A stretch of 64,000 nucleotides of DNA from Streptomyces sp. NBC_01231 (GTDB lineage Bacteria; Actinomycetota; Actinomycetes; Streptomycetales; Streptomycetaceae): positions 3,720,001 through 3,784,000 of the forward strand of contig CP108521.1 in assembly GCA_035999765.1 (NCBI GenBank), in the 5' to 3' direction. The translations under genes were made by a program, and so were the position numbers. Shown here in pieces: positions 1 to 8,069 of this stretch. The stretch's first letter is position 1, and every line of letters begins with the position of its first letter. The notes below the pieces were generated by a model that saw only the letters and a list, made by a program, of their open reading frames with translations, searched no databases and had not been told where the DNA came from.

Positions 1-19
1 GAGTGGTGAGGAGGCCGGC

Positions 20-1447
20 ATGTACGTCGGTATCGATGTGGGCACGTCCGTGGTGAAGGCCGCCGCCTTCGACGGCACCGGGCGTGAACTGGCCGTCGAG
101 GCCCGCCCGGTGGGCCTCTCGCTGCACGGCGGCTTCGTCGAGCAGGACATGGAGGAGGTGTACGGGGCGGTCGTCGCCGTCCTCGACGCGCTGACCGCAC
201 GCGTGGCCGAGCCGGTGGAGCTGGCCGGGCTCACCGGGCAGGGCGACGGGGTGTGGCTGGTGGACGCGGCGGGGCGGCCGGTGCGGGCGGCGGCCTCGTG
301 GATGGACGGGCGGGCCCACGAACCGCTCGACCGGTGGCTGGCGGACGGCACCTTCGAGGCGGTGTTCCGACGGACGGGCAGCGCCATGTTCCCGGGCTGC
401 CCGGGTCCGCTGCTGGCCTGGCTGGACCGGCACGAGCCGAAGTCCCTGGACGCCGCCGCCGCGGCCGTCTGCTGCAAGGACATGGTCTTCCAGCGGCTGA
501 CGGGGGCCACACGGGCGACGACGGACGTGTCGGACGCGTCCATGCCGTTCCTCGACCCGCGCACCCGCACGTACGACAACGGGGTCGTGGAGCTGCTGGG
601 CCTGACCCACCGGCGTGGGCTGCTGGCCCCGCTCGCCGACCCGATCGCGACGGCCGAGGCCCGCGGCGAGGGGCTGGCACCCGGCACCCGCGTCAGCAAC
701 GGCCCCTACGACCTGCCCGCCAGCGCGCTCGGCGCCGGTGCCACCACCCCCGGGGACGGCCTCCTCATCGTCGGCACCTGCCTGGCCGCCCTGGTCGCCA
801 CGACCGACCTCGACCTGACCGGTGAACCGGCCGGCCTGTACATCTCCACCGACCGTCCGGGCCACCGGCTGCGGGCCATGCCCGCGATGGTCGGGACGGC
901 GGCCCTGGACTGGGTGCTGTCGACGACGGGCGTCCGCCACGAGGAGGTGGACGGCCTGCTGGCGGCCACCCCGCCGGGCGCCCACGGGGTCCGGGTCCTG
1001 CCCTACTTCGCGCCCTCGGGCGAGCGCGCCCCGTTCGTCGAGCCGCGGCTGCGCGCCGAGCTCACCGGGGTCTCATTGGAGTCCACCCGTGCCGACCTGG
1101 TCCGCGCGACCTGTGAGGGCATCGGCTACGCGGCCCGGCACTGCCTGGAGGCCGCGGGTCTGACGGGCTCGCTGGCGGTGTGCGGGGGCGGCACCCGCAG
1201 CCCCGCCTGGATGCGGCTGCTCGCCGATGTGCTCGGCCGGCCGCTGCGGGTCGTCGAGGGCGAGGTGGGCGCCCGGGGCGCGGTGCTCGCGGCGGCCGAA
1301 CGGTTCGGGATCGCGCTGGACCCGGCCGCCTGGACCGAGCCGACGGCGGTGGTCGAACCGGACCCGGACCGGGCCGCGTACTACGCCGCGGGGTTCGACG
1401 AGCACCTGGTCAGGCTGGCGGCTGCCCGCGACCGGGCCCGCGCCTGA
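20..1447 (+). CDS. FGGY-family carbohydrate kinase
   Basis: Cytoplasmic ATP-dependent sugar or polyol kinase of the FGGY family (475 aa, a normal length). The N-terminal ATPase half opens with the phosphate-binding loop GIDVGTSVVKAAAFD; the substrate region TGQGDGVWLVD and an SWMDGRA segment follow; the C-terminal half has the adenosine motif CGGGTRSPAWMRLL near residue 390. The layout is closest to xylulokinase and erythritol kinase members, but the substrate cannot be read from sequence, so no symbol is given. The ATG is preceded by GAGGAGG with good spacing. The first bases (gag tgg tga) may be the end of an upstream gene, which would make this a downstream member of a sugar operon cut by the window edge. 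Confidence 0.9.
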   Translation: MYVGIDVGTSVVKAAAFDGTGRELAVEARPVGLSLHGGFVEQDMEEVYGAVVAVLDALTARVAEPVELAGLTGQGDGVWLVDAAGRPVRAAASWMDGRAHEPLDRWLADGTFEAVFRRTGSAMFPGCPGPLLAWLDRHEPKSLDAAAAAVCCKDMVFQRLTGATRATTDVSDASMPFLDPRTRTYDNGVVELLGLTHRRGLLAPLADPIATAEARGEGLAPGTRVSNGPYDLPASALGAGATTPGDGLLIVGTCLAALVATTDLDLTGEPAGLYISTDRPGHRLRAMPAMVGTAALDWVLSTTGVRHEEVDGLLAATPPGAHGVRVLPYFAPSGERAPFVEPRLRAELTGVSLESTRADLVRATCEGIGYAARHCLEAAGLTGSLAVCGGGTRSPAWMRLLADVLGRPLRVVEGEVGARGAVLAAAERFGIALDPAAWTEPTAVVEPDPDRAAYYAAGFDEHLVRLAAARDRARA

Positions 1448-1490
1448 ACGGCCCGACGGGTTCCCGCCGGCGGGCTTCGGCGGGATCCGG

Positions 1491-1570
1491 GCGAAGTACC
1501 GGAGCCGACGATTTCGGGGGACGCGCTCGCGAAGTACGCGCAGTACTGCGGAGTACACGCTGTACTACGG
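1491..1570. promoter_or_regulatory. phased GTAC array upstream of small gene
   Basis: The 183-bp gap after the sugar kinase holds GTAC cores at 1533, 1543, 1553 and 1562, i.e. steps of 10, 10 and 9 bp, plus one at 1496. Such helical phasing places the sites on one face of the DNA and could mark a regulator-binding region for the next gene. No regulator is known; this is an observation of pattern only. Confidence 0.3.
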
Positions 1571-1630
1571 GACCGGGGTCGACGCGGTGGCGACCGACTT
1601 CCCGGATCCGGCCGTGATCGCGAGGAGAAC

Positions 1631-1867
1631 GTGATGGGGACACGCACACTGGACTGTCCGACCTGCCGCAGCATGCAGGAGTTCCGGCTTCTCAACGACG
1701 AGGAGAAGGCGGCGATCCGTGCGGAGAAGGGGGACGGTCACCACGTGGACAACCTCTGGCGGTGCACCGCCAAGGGCTGTCTGACGTACTACCGCCACCT
1801 GAAAAAGAGCGACCGCGGCCGCCTCCCCGACAGATTCGGCGAGGAGGCGGCCGCCGCCGGACAGTGA
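1631..1867 (+). CDS. small zinc-ribbon hypothetical protein
   Basis: A 78-residue protein with CPTC at residues 9-12 and a second cysteine pair CTAKGC near residue 46, which together could bind one zinc ion. The rest is charged and contains no membrane segment. The start is GTG 1631 or the adjacent in-frame ATG 1634; the SD-like GAGGAG (1622-1627) is placed better for the ATG. I do not recognise a named family. Streptomyces carry many such single-ribbon proteins and the function is unknown. Confidence 0.6.
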   Translation: MMGTRTLDCPTCRSMQEFRLLNDEEKAAIRAEKGDGHHVDNLWRCTAKGCLTYYRHLKKSDRGRLPDRFGEEAAAAGQ

Positions 1868-1870
1868 TCC

Positions 1871-2530
1871 CTACAGGTTGCTGAAGTCAGGGCCCTTGGT
1901 ACGGGTGCGCTTGAGCTCGTAGAAGCCGGGGACCGAGGCGACGGCGAGGGTGCCGTCCCACAGGCGCAGGGCGGCGTCGCCCTGGGGGGTCGGGGTGACG
2001 ACCGGGCCGAAGAACGCGATCTCCTCGCCGTCGGGGCCGGGGACCGCGATGACCGGGGTGCCGACCTCCTGGCCGACCTTCTCGATGCCCTCCTTGTGGG
2101 AGGCGCGCAGCTGGGCGTCGAACTCGAAGTCCTCCTGGTCGGCGTACTCGATCAGGTCGGCGGGCAGGCCGACCTCGTCGAGGGCGGCCGCTATGGCCTC
2201 GACGGTCGGGCCCTCGCCGCCGTTGTGGAAGCGGGTGCCGAGGGCGGTGTAGAGCGGTCCGACGACGTCGGCGCCGTGCTTCTGCCAGGCCGCGGTCACC
2301 ACCCGGACCGGTTTCCAGGCCTTGGTCGCGAGCATGTCCCGGTACTCCTCGGGCAGCTCGTCGATCCGGTCCTCGTTCAGCACGGCGAGGCTCATCACGT
2401 GCCAGCGGATCTCGATGTCCCGGGACTTCTCCACTTCCAGCACCCAGCGCGAGGTCATCCAGGCCCAGGGGCACAGCGGGTCGAACCAGAAGTCGACGGG
2501 GGTCTTGCCGGAGGCGGCGGTCTCGGACAT
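1871..2530 (-). CDS. DsbA-family protein, Rv2466c (mycothiol nitroreductase) type
   Basis: Thioredoxin-fold protein of 219 aa. It opens with VDFWFDPLCPWAWMTSRW and ends with ELKRTRT, both diagnostic of the actinobacterial family that includes M. tuberculosis Rv2466c, a mycothiol-dependent oxidoreductase/nitroreductase. As I recall it, that enzyme has a CPWC active site; here the second cysteine is alanine (CPWA), so a monothiol mechanism is expected. The protein has no signal peptide and should be cytoplasmic. The ATG at 2530 has a GAGGAGA site just upstream. It is divergent from the aminopeptidase gene that follows. Confidence 0.85.
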   Translation of the reverse strand: MSETAASGKTPVDFWFDPLCPWAWMTSRWVLEVEKSRDIEIRWHVMSLAVLNEDRIDELPEEYRDMLATKAWKPVRVVTAAWQKHGADVVGPLYTALGTRFHNGGEGPTVEAIAAALDEVGLPADLIEYADQEDFEFDAQLRASHKEGIEKVGQEVGTPVIAVPGPDGEEIAFFGPVVTPTPQGDAALRLWDGTLAVASVPGFYELKRTRTKGPDFSNL

Positions 2531-2689
2531 GGGTCTCCTCGGAGTGCGGTGCGCGATACGGCGTCATGGCTGACCTCAAGGTGGAACACCGGCCGGGTCC
2601 CGCCCCATTCCCGGCTGCCGTGGCCGGCAGGCGCATGGCAGGATCAGCCCTGGTTCACATACTGAAACACACCCGAGGGAGTGCCATCC

Positions 2690-5281
2690 GTGCCCGGTGA
2701 GAACCTGTCCCGCGACGAGGCCCGGGAGCGGGCCGCCCTGCTGTCCGTCGACGGATACGACGTGTCCCTCGACATCCGTTCGGCGGTCGGCGACGAGACG
2801 GGGGACGGCCCGCGGACCTTCCGCTCGGTCACCACGATCCGCTTCCGGTGCGGTGATCCGGGCGCCTCCAGTTTCGCGGACCTGATCGCGCCGGATGTGA
2901 CCGCCGTCTCCCTGAACGGCAAGGACCTCGACCCTAGCGAGGTCTTCGACGGCTCCCGGATCCTCCTGGAGGACCTGGCCGCCGACAACGAGCTGATCGT
3001 CGACGCCCAGTGCGCCTACTCCCGCACCGGTGAGGGCCTGCACCGGTTCGTCGACCCCGAGGACGGCGAGGTCTACCTCTACACGCAGTACGAGCCGGCC
3101 GACTCCCGCCGGGTCTTCGCGAACTTCGAGCAGCCGGACCTGAAGGCCCCGTTCCGTTTCGAGGTGCGGGCGCCCGAGGGGTGGACGGTGTGGGGCAACG
3201 GTGTCGGTGAACTCGCCGACGGGGTCTGGCGGTTCGCGGAGACCAAGCCGATCTCGACGTACATCACGTGTGTGGTCGCGGGCCCGTACCACTACGTGAC
3301 CGACTCGTACGAGCGGGTCTTCGAGGACGGCACCCGCCTGGAGATCCCCCTCGGCGCCCTGTGCCGCAAGGGCCTGGCCCCGCACTTCGACTCCGACGAC
3401 GTGTTCCTGGTGACCAAGCAGGGCCTGGACTTCTTCCACGACCACTTCGACTACCCGTACCCCTTCGGGAAGTACGACCAGGCGTTCGTGCCCGAGTACA
3501 ACCTCGGCGCGATGGAGAACCCGGGCCTGGTCACCTTCCGCGAGGAGTACATCTTCCGCGGCAAGGTCACCCAGGCGTCGTACGAGGGCCGGGCGAACGT
3601 CATCCTGCACGAGATGGCGCACATGTGGTTCGGCGACCTGGTGACCATGGAGTGGTGGGACGACCTGTGGCTCAAGGAGTCCTTCGCGGACTTCATGGGC
3701 GAGTTCTCGCTGGTCGGCGCGACCCGCTTCGTCAACGGCTGGGTCACCTTCGCCAACCGCCGCAAGGCGTGGGCCTACCGCGCCGACCAGCTGCCCTCCA
3801 CGCACCCGATCACGGCGGACATCCGCGACCTTCAGGACGCCAAGCTGAACTTCGACGGCATCACGTACGCCAAGGGCGCGTCGGTGCTGAAGCAGCTCGT
3901 GGCGTACGTCGGGCAGGACGCGTTCCTGGAGGGCGCCCGGCGCTACTTCAAGCGGAACGCGTACGGCAACACCAGGCTCGGCGATCTGCTGTCGGTCCTT
4001 GAGGAGACCAGCGGCCGGGACATGGCCACGTGGGCGCGGGCCTGGCTGCAGACCGCCGGGGTCAACTCCCTCACCCCGCAGGTGCTGTTGGACGCCGAGG
4101 GCCGGGTCGACGAGCTGGCGGTGGTGCAGGAGGCCGCCGAGTCGCACCCCGAACTGCGCCCGCACCGGGTGGCGGTGGGCCTGTACCGGCGGTCCGCCTC
4201 CGGCGCGCTGGAGCGGTACGCCCGTGCCGAGGCGGACGTCGACGGCCCCCGTACGGTCGTGTCCGAGCTGGCCGGCGCCGAGGCCCCCGAGCTGGTGCTG
4301 GTCAACGACGACGACCTCACCTACTGCAAGATCCGCTTCGACGCGACCTCGCTGGAGACCCTGAAGGCGCACCTGGGTGACCTCACCGATCCGCTCGCCC
4401 GGGCCCTGTGCTGGTCCGCGCTGTGGAACATGACCCGGGACGCGCTGCTGCCGGCGCGGGACTTCGTGGACCTGGTGCTGCGGTTCGGGGGGCGCGAGTC
4501 CGAGATCGGCGTGCTGCAGATGCTGCACGCATGGGCCGAGTCGGCGATCGTGCACTACGCGGCTCCAGGGTGGCGTGCGCAGGGCGCGGCGCTGCTCGCC
4601 GAGGGCGCGGAGCGGGAGCTGTACCGCGCCGAGCCGGGCAGCGAGCAGCAGCTGGCATGGGCGCGGTTCGTCGCGCGTACGGCGGAGGGACGCGGCGGCT
4701 TCGATCTGCTGCTGGGCCTGCTGGACGGCACGTCGGCCATCGCGGGGCTGGAGGTCGACCAGGAGCTGCGGTGGGCGTTCCTGGAGCCGCTCGCGGCCCA
4801 CGGCATCGCCGACGAGAGCGCGCTGGCCGCCGAACTGGCCCGCGACGACACGGCGTCCGGCAAGCGCCACCAGGTCCGCTGTCTCGCCGCTCGCCCCTCG
4901 GCGGCGGTCAAGGCGCAGGCGTGGGCGCAGGTGGTGGAGTCCGACGCCCTGTCGAACGCGCTGGTGGAGGCGACGATCACGGGCTTCGACCGGCCCTCGC
5001 AGCGGGAGCTGCTCGCGCCGTACGCGGAGAAGTACTTCGGCGTGATCGAGCGGGTGTGGCGGGAGCGGTCGATCCAGATCGCGATGCACGTGGTCAAGGG
5101 CCTGTTCCCCTCCCTCCAGGACTCGCAGGAGACGCTGGACGCGACGGACGCCTGGCTCGCCGCCCACGAGGAGGCGGCGCCCGCCCTGCGCCGACTGGTA
5201 CTGGAGGCACGGGACGACCTGGCACGGGCGTTGCGGGGACAGGCGTGCGACGCGGAAGCGGCGGCCGCGAGCCGACCGTAG
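2690..5281 (+). CDS. aminopeptidase N paralogue (M1 family)
   Basis: Zinc metallopeptidase that removes N-terminal residues from peptides in the cytoplasm. It has the M1 exopeptidase motif GAMEN (about residue 275) and the zinc site HEMAHMWFGD followed by KESFAD, giving the HExxH-x18-E pattern (about residues 307-330). Length, 863 aa, is normal for actinobacterial PepN. GTG 2690 is chosen over GTG 2681 because the GAGGGA site ends at 2680, and because the resulting N-terminus MPGENLSRDEAR matches that of the second pepN in this window (MPGTNLTREEAQ). It is probably a duplicate with different specificity: the glutamate helix reads KESFADFMGEF rather than NESFATYTSIA. Confidence 0.93.
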   Translation: MPGENLSRDEARERAALLSVDGYDVSLDIRSAVGDETGDGPRTFRSVTTIRFRCGDPGASSFADLIAPDVTAVSLNGKDLDPSEVFDGSRILLEDLAADNELIVDAQCAYSRTGEGLHRFVDPEDGEVYLYTQYEPADSRRVFANFEQPDLKAPFRFEVRAPEGWTVWGNGVGELADGVWRFAETKPISTYITCVVAGPYHYVTDSYERVFEDGTRLEIPLGALCRKGLAPHFDSDDVFLVTKQGLDFFHDHFDYPYPFGKYDQAFVPEYNLGAMENPGLVTFREEYIFRGKVTQASYEGRANVILHEMAHMWFGDLVTMEWWDDLWLKESFADFMGEFSLVGATRFVNGWVTFANRRKAWAYRADQLPSTHPITADIRDLQDAKLNFDGITYAKGASVLKQLVAYVGQDAFLEGARRYFKRNAYGNTRLGDLLSVLEETSGRDMATWARAWLQTAGVNSLTPQVLLDAEGRVDELAVVQEAAESHPELRPHRVAVGLYRRSASGALERYARAEADVDGPRTVVSELAGAEAPELVLVNDDDLTYCKIRFDATSLETLKAHLGDLTDPLARALCWSALWNMTRDALLPARDFVDLVLRFGGRESEIGVLQMLHAWAESAIVHYAAPGWRAQGAALLAEGAERELYRAEPGSEQQLAWARFVARTAEGRGGFDLLLGLLDGTSAIAGLEVDQELRWAFLEPLAAHGIADESALAAELARDDTASGKRHQVRCLAARPSAAVKAQAWAQVVESDALSNALVEATITGFDRPSQRELLAPYAEKYFGVIERVWRERSIQIAMHVVKGLFPSLQDSQETLDATDAWLAAHEEAAPALRRLVLEARDDLARALRGQACDAEAAAASRP

Positions 5282-5339
5282 CCTTGGCCAAAACCTGAGC
5301 CTGCCGTCACCGTTACGGAATTCGGCCAACCGACGCCGT

Positions 5340-5377
5340 AACCCCTGGGACGCACCCGAACGGACCAGGGGTTTTCC
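5340..5377 (+). terminator. rho-independent terminator after aminopeptidase paralogue
   Basis: Perfect 9-bp inverted repeat AACCCCTGG (5340-5348) and CCAGGGGTT (5365-5373) with a 16-nt loop, running into TT. It lies about 60 bp after the stop codon. Confidence 0.7.
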
Positions 5378-5487
5378 ACGGCTACTCGGCAACCGAACAT
5401 CCGTCCTTTAGTGCGACCTTGTCAGCATTTGTCGACGGGCCTGTAACAACGGTTAAAAGCCGGTCGGATGGCGGGAATCTGCCGGTC

Positions 5488-6597
5488 ATGAACCACAACG
5501 CCCCGGTCCCCCCGCTCTCCCCGCGCCCCCTCAAGCACCTCCCCGACGTGCACCAGCGGGTGCTGACGGCCGCCCGTCTCCGCTCGCACGGCGTCTCGGC
5601 CTCGGAGATGAACGAGCAGTGCCGTCCCGGCGGCCCCTGGCAGCAGATCCTCCCGGGGGTCTTCCTCCTCCACCCCAGTCCGCCGACCATCGAGGAGCGG
5701 CTGCACGCGGCGCTGATGTACGCGGCACGGGAGCAGACGACCGGGGTCCCGGCGCAGCCCGGCGCGGACGGCCCGCACCGCCCGGTGTACACGGACGCGA
5801 TGATCACCGGCCTGGCGGCGCTCACCCTGCACGGCTTCCGCTCGACCCCGCCGCTGCCCGCCCTGGACCGGATCGACGTCCTGGTCCCCCGGATGCGCCG
5901 GCTGCGCTCGACGGGCTGCGCGCGGATCGTCCGCACGGGGGCGCTCCCCACGCCCGAACCGGTGAAGGGCCTGCCGGTCGCCCCGGTCCCGCGTGCCCTG
6001 GCCGACGCGGTGGCCGAACTGGCGGACGCGGAAGCCGTACGCCGGCTGCTGACCGAGGCGGTGCGCGACCGGTACTGCGAACCGGCGTCGGTGGTACGGG
6101 CGTTGAACGACGCCAAGCTGCTGAGCCGCCCGCACGTGGTGGACGCGGTGGACTCCCTCCTCGCGGAGGGCCGGGCGATCGCCGAGAACCGGCTGTACCG
6201 GATGGTCGAGGAGTACGGCCTGCCCGACCCGGTGTGGAACGTGGACCTGCGCCTCCCCGGCGGCCCGCACCTGGGCGGCCTGGACGCGTACTGGCCGGAG
6301 CAGGCGGTCGCGGTCGAACTGGACACCCGCGCGGCCCGCCCGCACGACCCCGAGGACCACCGCCAGGAGCGCGGGCAGAACCGCGTCCAGGACCGCCGGC
6401 AGGACGAGAACGACGCGCTGTCGTCCGAATACGCCCGCAAGCGCGAGCACCTGGAGCGGCTGGGCATCACCGTCGTCCACATCACCCCGAAGAAGCTCCG
6501 GGACACGATGGAGCAGCAGGCGGCGGTGGTCCGTACGGCCCTCATGGCGGCCGGGGACCGGGATCCCGCCGCGTATGTCGTGGTGCTGCCCCGATAG
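5488..6597 (+). CDS. AbiEi-like winged-helix protein with nuclease-like C-terminus
   Basis: A 369-residue protein from ATG 5488; an in-frame TTG at 5419 is less likely because the extra N-terminus looks non-coding. The N-terminal 80 residues resemble the wHTH of type IV antitoxin AbiEi-like proteins. The middle (TGLAALTLHGF and VPRAL) matches the same actinobacterial family. Residues about 230-345 look like a small PD-(D/E)XK fold of the VSR/DUF559 type: LGGLDAYWPEQAVAVELD supplies the Asp and Glu, followed by KREHLERLGITVVHIT. No obvious toxin partner is adjacent. The function is unknown; restriction, antitoxin or DNA repair are all possible. Confidence 0.7.
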   Translation: MNHNAPVPPLSPRPLKHLPDVHQRVLTAARLRSHGVSASEMNEQCRPGGPWQQILPGVFLLHPSPPTIEERLHAALMYAAREQTTGVPAQPGADGPHRPVYTDAMITGLAALTLHGFRSTPPLPALDRIDVLVPRMRRLRSTGCARIVRTGALPTPEPVKGLPVAPVPRALADAVAELADAEAVRRLLTEAVRDRYCEPASVVRALNDAKLLSRPHVVDAVDSLLAEGRAIAENRLYRMVEEYGLPDPVWNVDLRLPGGPHLGGLDAYWPEQAVAVELDTRAARPHDPEDHRQERGQNRVQDRRQDENDALSSEYARKREHLERLGITVVHITPKKLRDTMEQQAAVVRTALMAAGDRDPAAYVVVLPR

Positions 6598-6631
6598 TGA
6601 GGGGACGGGGCAGGACCAGGCGGGGAGCGGA

Positions 6632-6668
6632 GGGGCCCAACGGGATCGTGTGATCCGGCGGGCCCTTC
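6632..6668 (+). terminator. terminator after AbiEi-like gene
   Basis: Interrupted inverted repeat: GGGCCC (6633-6638) pairs with GGGCCC (6660-6665) and the inner GGATC pairs with GATCC around a GTGT loop. It lies 35 bp after the stop codon and marks the boundary before the inserted element. Confidence 0.55.
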
Positions 6669-6692
6669 CGCATGTCCTCCCCCTTCTCGACC

Positions 6693-8049
6693 CGCTCAGC
6701 GTTGAGCGAACGTACGGTCGGTGGGTCGCTGAATGGTGGGGCGGGTGTGCGGAAGCCGTCTGTGTGTGCGGGCGGCTGTGTAGGTTCGGGTGTCATGAAA
6801 CTGGTGGTGCAGGTCAAGCTGTTGCCGACGCCCGTACAGGCGGCGGCGCTTGAGGCGACCCTGCACGCCTGCAACGAGGCGGCATCCTGGGTGTCCGAGG
6901 TGGCCTTCGCCAAAGAGGTGAAGCGGAATTTCGCGTTGCGTGAGCACACCTACACCGAGGTCAAGCAGCGGTGGGGGCTGGGCGCGCAGGCCGCCCAGCA
7001 CGTGATCAAGAAGACCTGCGACGCTTACCGCACACTGGCGGCGAATGCGAAGGCCGGGAACCTGGGCAAGCCGTGGTCCAAGCGGTACCGGCTAGCGACC
7101 CAGAAGCCGATCTCCTTTCGGCCTGAGGGCGCGCAGCCCTATGACGACCGGATGCTGTCCTGGCAGATCCCGGACCGCACCCTCTCCATCTGGACCTTGT
7201 CGGGACGGGTGAAGGGCGTGGCGTTCACCGCCTCCCCGGAGCAGCTGGCCCGTCTGGCCCTGTACCGCAAGGGCGAATCCGACCTCGTCGCGCGGGACGG
7301 CATGTGGTTTCTGCAGGCGACCTGCGAGATCCCCGAAGCCGAGCAGAATGCCGGTCCGGACGGTTTCCTGGGTATCGACCTGGGCATCGTGAACATCGCC
7401 ACCACCTCGGACGGTCAGATCATGGCCGGGCGCGCACTCAACCGGGGACGGCTGCGTGAGCGCACGTTGCGGACCAAGCTGCAGAAGAAGAACACCCCGT
7501 CCGCCAAGCGCCGGCTGAAGAAACGCAGGCGCAAGGAGTCGCGGCAGGCGAAAGACATCAACCACAAGATCGCGAAACATGTGGTGGCCGAGGCAGAACG
7601 CACCGGACGCGGAATCGCCCTGGAGGACCTGGGCGGTATCCGTGAGCGGGTACGGCTTCGCAAGCCCCAACGGGCCACCCACTCCAGCTGGTCGTTTGCC
7701 CAGCTGGGGCAGTTCATCGCGTACAAGGCCAAGCAGGCCGGGGTGCCGGTGGTGTACGTCGATCCGGCGTACACCTCCCGCACCTGCGCCGAATGCGGCC
7801 ACATCGACAAGGCGAACCGGGTCTCCCAGGCCTGGTTCGCATGCCGGTCCTGCGGATTCGTTGATCACGCAGACCGCAACAGCTCCCGCAACATCCGTGC
7901 TCGCGCGGAAGAGTTGTGGCGACGCGGGGCGCAGTCAACCGCCCCAGACCCACTCCCGAAACCGGGGGGGCGGGACAGGACGCAAGCGCAGCACCACAAC
8001 CAGTGGCGCCCGCTGTGCAAGCCCGTCGCTTTAGCGACGGGTCGTTGAC
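6693..8049 (+). mobile_element. TnpB-only IS605-type (IS1341-like) element
   Basis: A single tnpB gene without a tnpA neighbour, bounded by candidate subterminal hairpins. The left one is CGCTCA-GCGT-TGAGCG (6693-6708), about 90 bp before tnpB. The right one is CCCGTCGCT-TT-AGCGACGGG (8022-8041), inside the 3' end of tnpB. The right end probably finishes near TCGTTGAC (8042-8049). There is no target duplication, as expected for IS200/IS605 elements. Exact ends are inferred. The element sits between the terminator of the AbiEi-like gene and the end of the convergent phosphoesterase gene. Without TnpA it would need a transposase supplied in trans. Confidence 0.65.
6795..8048 (+). CDS. tnpB: TnpB RNA-guided nuclease / OrfB transposase-associated protein
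   Basis: IS605-family TnpB, 417 aa, the small RNA-guided DNA nuclease related to Cas12. The N-terminal helix-turn-helix domain starts MKLVVQVKLLPTP. RuvC motif I is FLGIDLGIVNIATT, with the catalytic Asp. The basic bridge-like stretch is AKRRLKKRRRKESRQ. RuvC II is IALEDLGG with Glu. The zinc finger uses CAECGH and CRSCGF. RuvC III is DHADRNSSRNI with Asp. All three acidic residues are present, so it looks active. ATG 6795 is chosen as the conserved family start; the 41 residues upstream in the same frame look non-coding. The last codons run through the right-end hairpin. Confidence 0.93.
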   Translation: MKLVVQVKLLPTPVQAAALEATLHACNEAASWVSEVAFAKEVKRNFALREHTYTEVKQRWGLGAQAAQHVIKKTCDAYRTLAANAKAGNLGKPWSKRYRLATQKPISFRPEGAQPYDDRMLSWQIPDRTLSIWTLSGRVKGVAFTASPEQLARLALYRKGESDLVARDGMWFLQATCEIPEAEQNAGPDGFLGIDLGIVNIATTSDGQIMAGRALNRGRLRERTLRTKLQKKNTPSAKRRLKKRRRKESRQAKDINHKIAKHVVAEAERTGRGIALEDLGGIRERVRLRKPQRATHSSWSFAQLGQFIAYKAKQAGVPVVYVDPAYTSRTCAECGHIDKANRVSQAWFACRSCGFVDHADRNSSRNIRARAEELWRRGAQSTAPDPLPKPGGRDRTQAQHHNQWRPLCKPVALATGR

Positions 8050-8069
8050 CCCTTCTTCAGTACGAGCTC
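7900..8069 (+). ncRNA. candidate omega-RNA of TnpB with guide region
   Basis: In this family the guide RNA scaffold overlaps the 3' end of tnpB and the right end, and the guide is the flanking host DNA. Here the right-end hairpin is at 8022-8041 and the sequence just after about 8049 (ccccttcttcagtacgagct) would be the guide. The 5' limit is arbitrary; the call rests on family knowledge plus the visible hairpin. Confidence 0.35.

Noticed and set aside
2576..5392. Very long minus-strand open frame opposite the aminopeptidase paralogue (938 codons)
   Set aside because: Arg/Val/Gly/His-rich product with no domain; a GC-codon shadow of the M1 peptidase gene.
6672..6794. N-terminal extension of TnpB from position 6672
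   Set aside because: Composition is non-coding and the conserved family start MKLVVQVKLLPTP begins at 6795.
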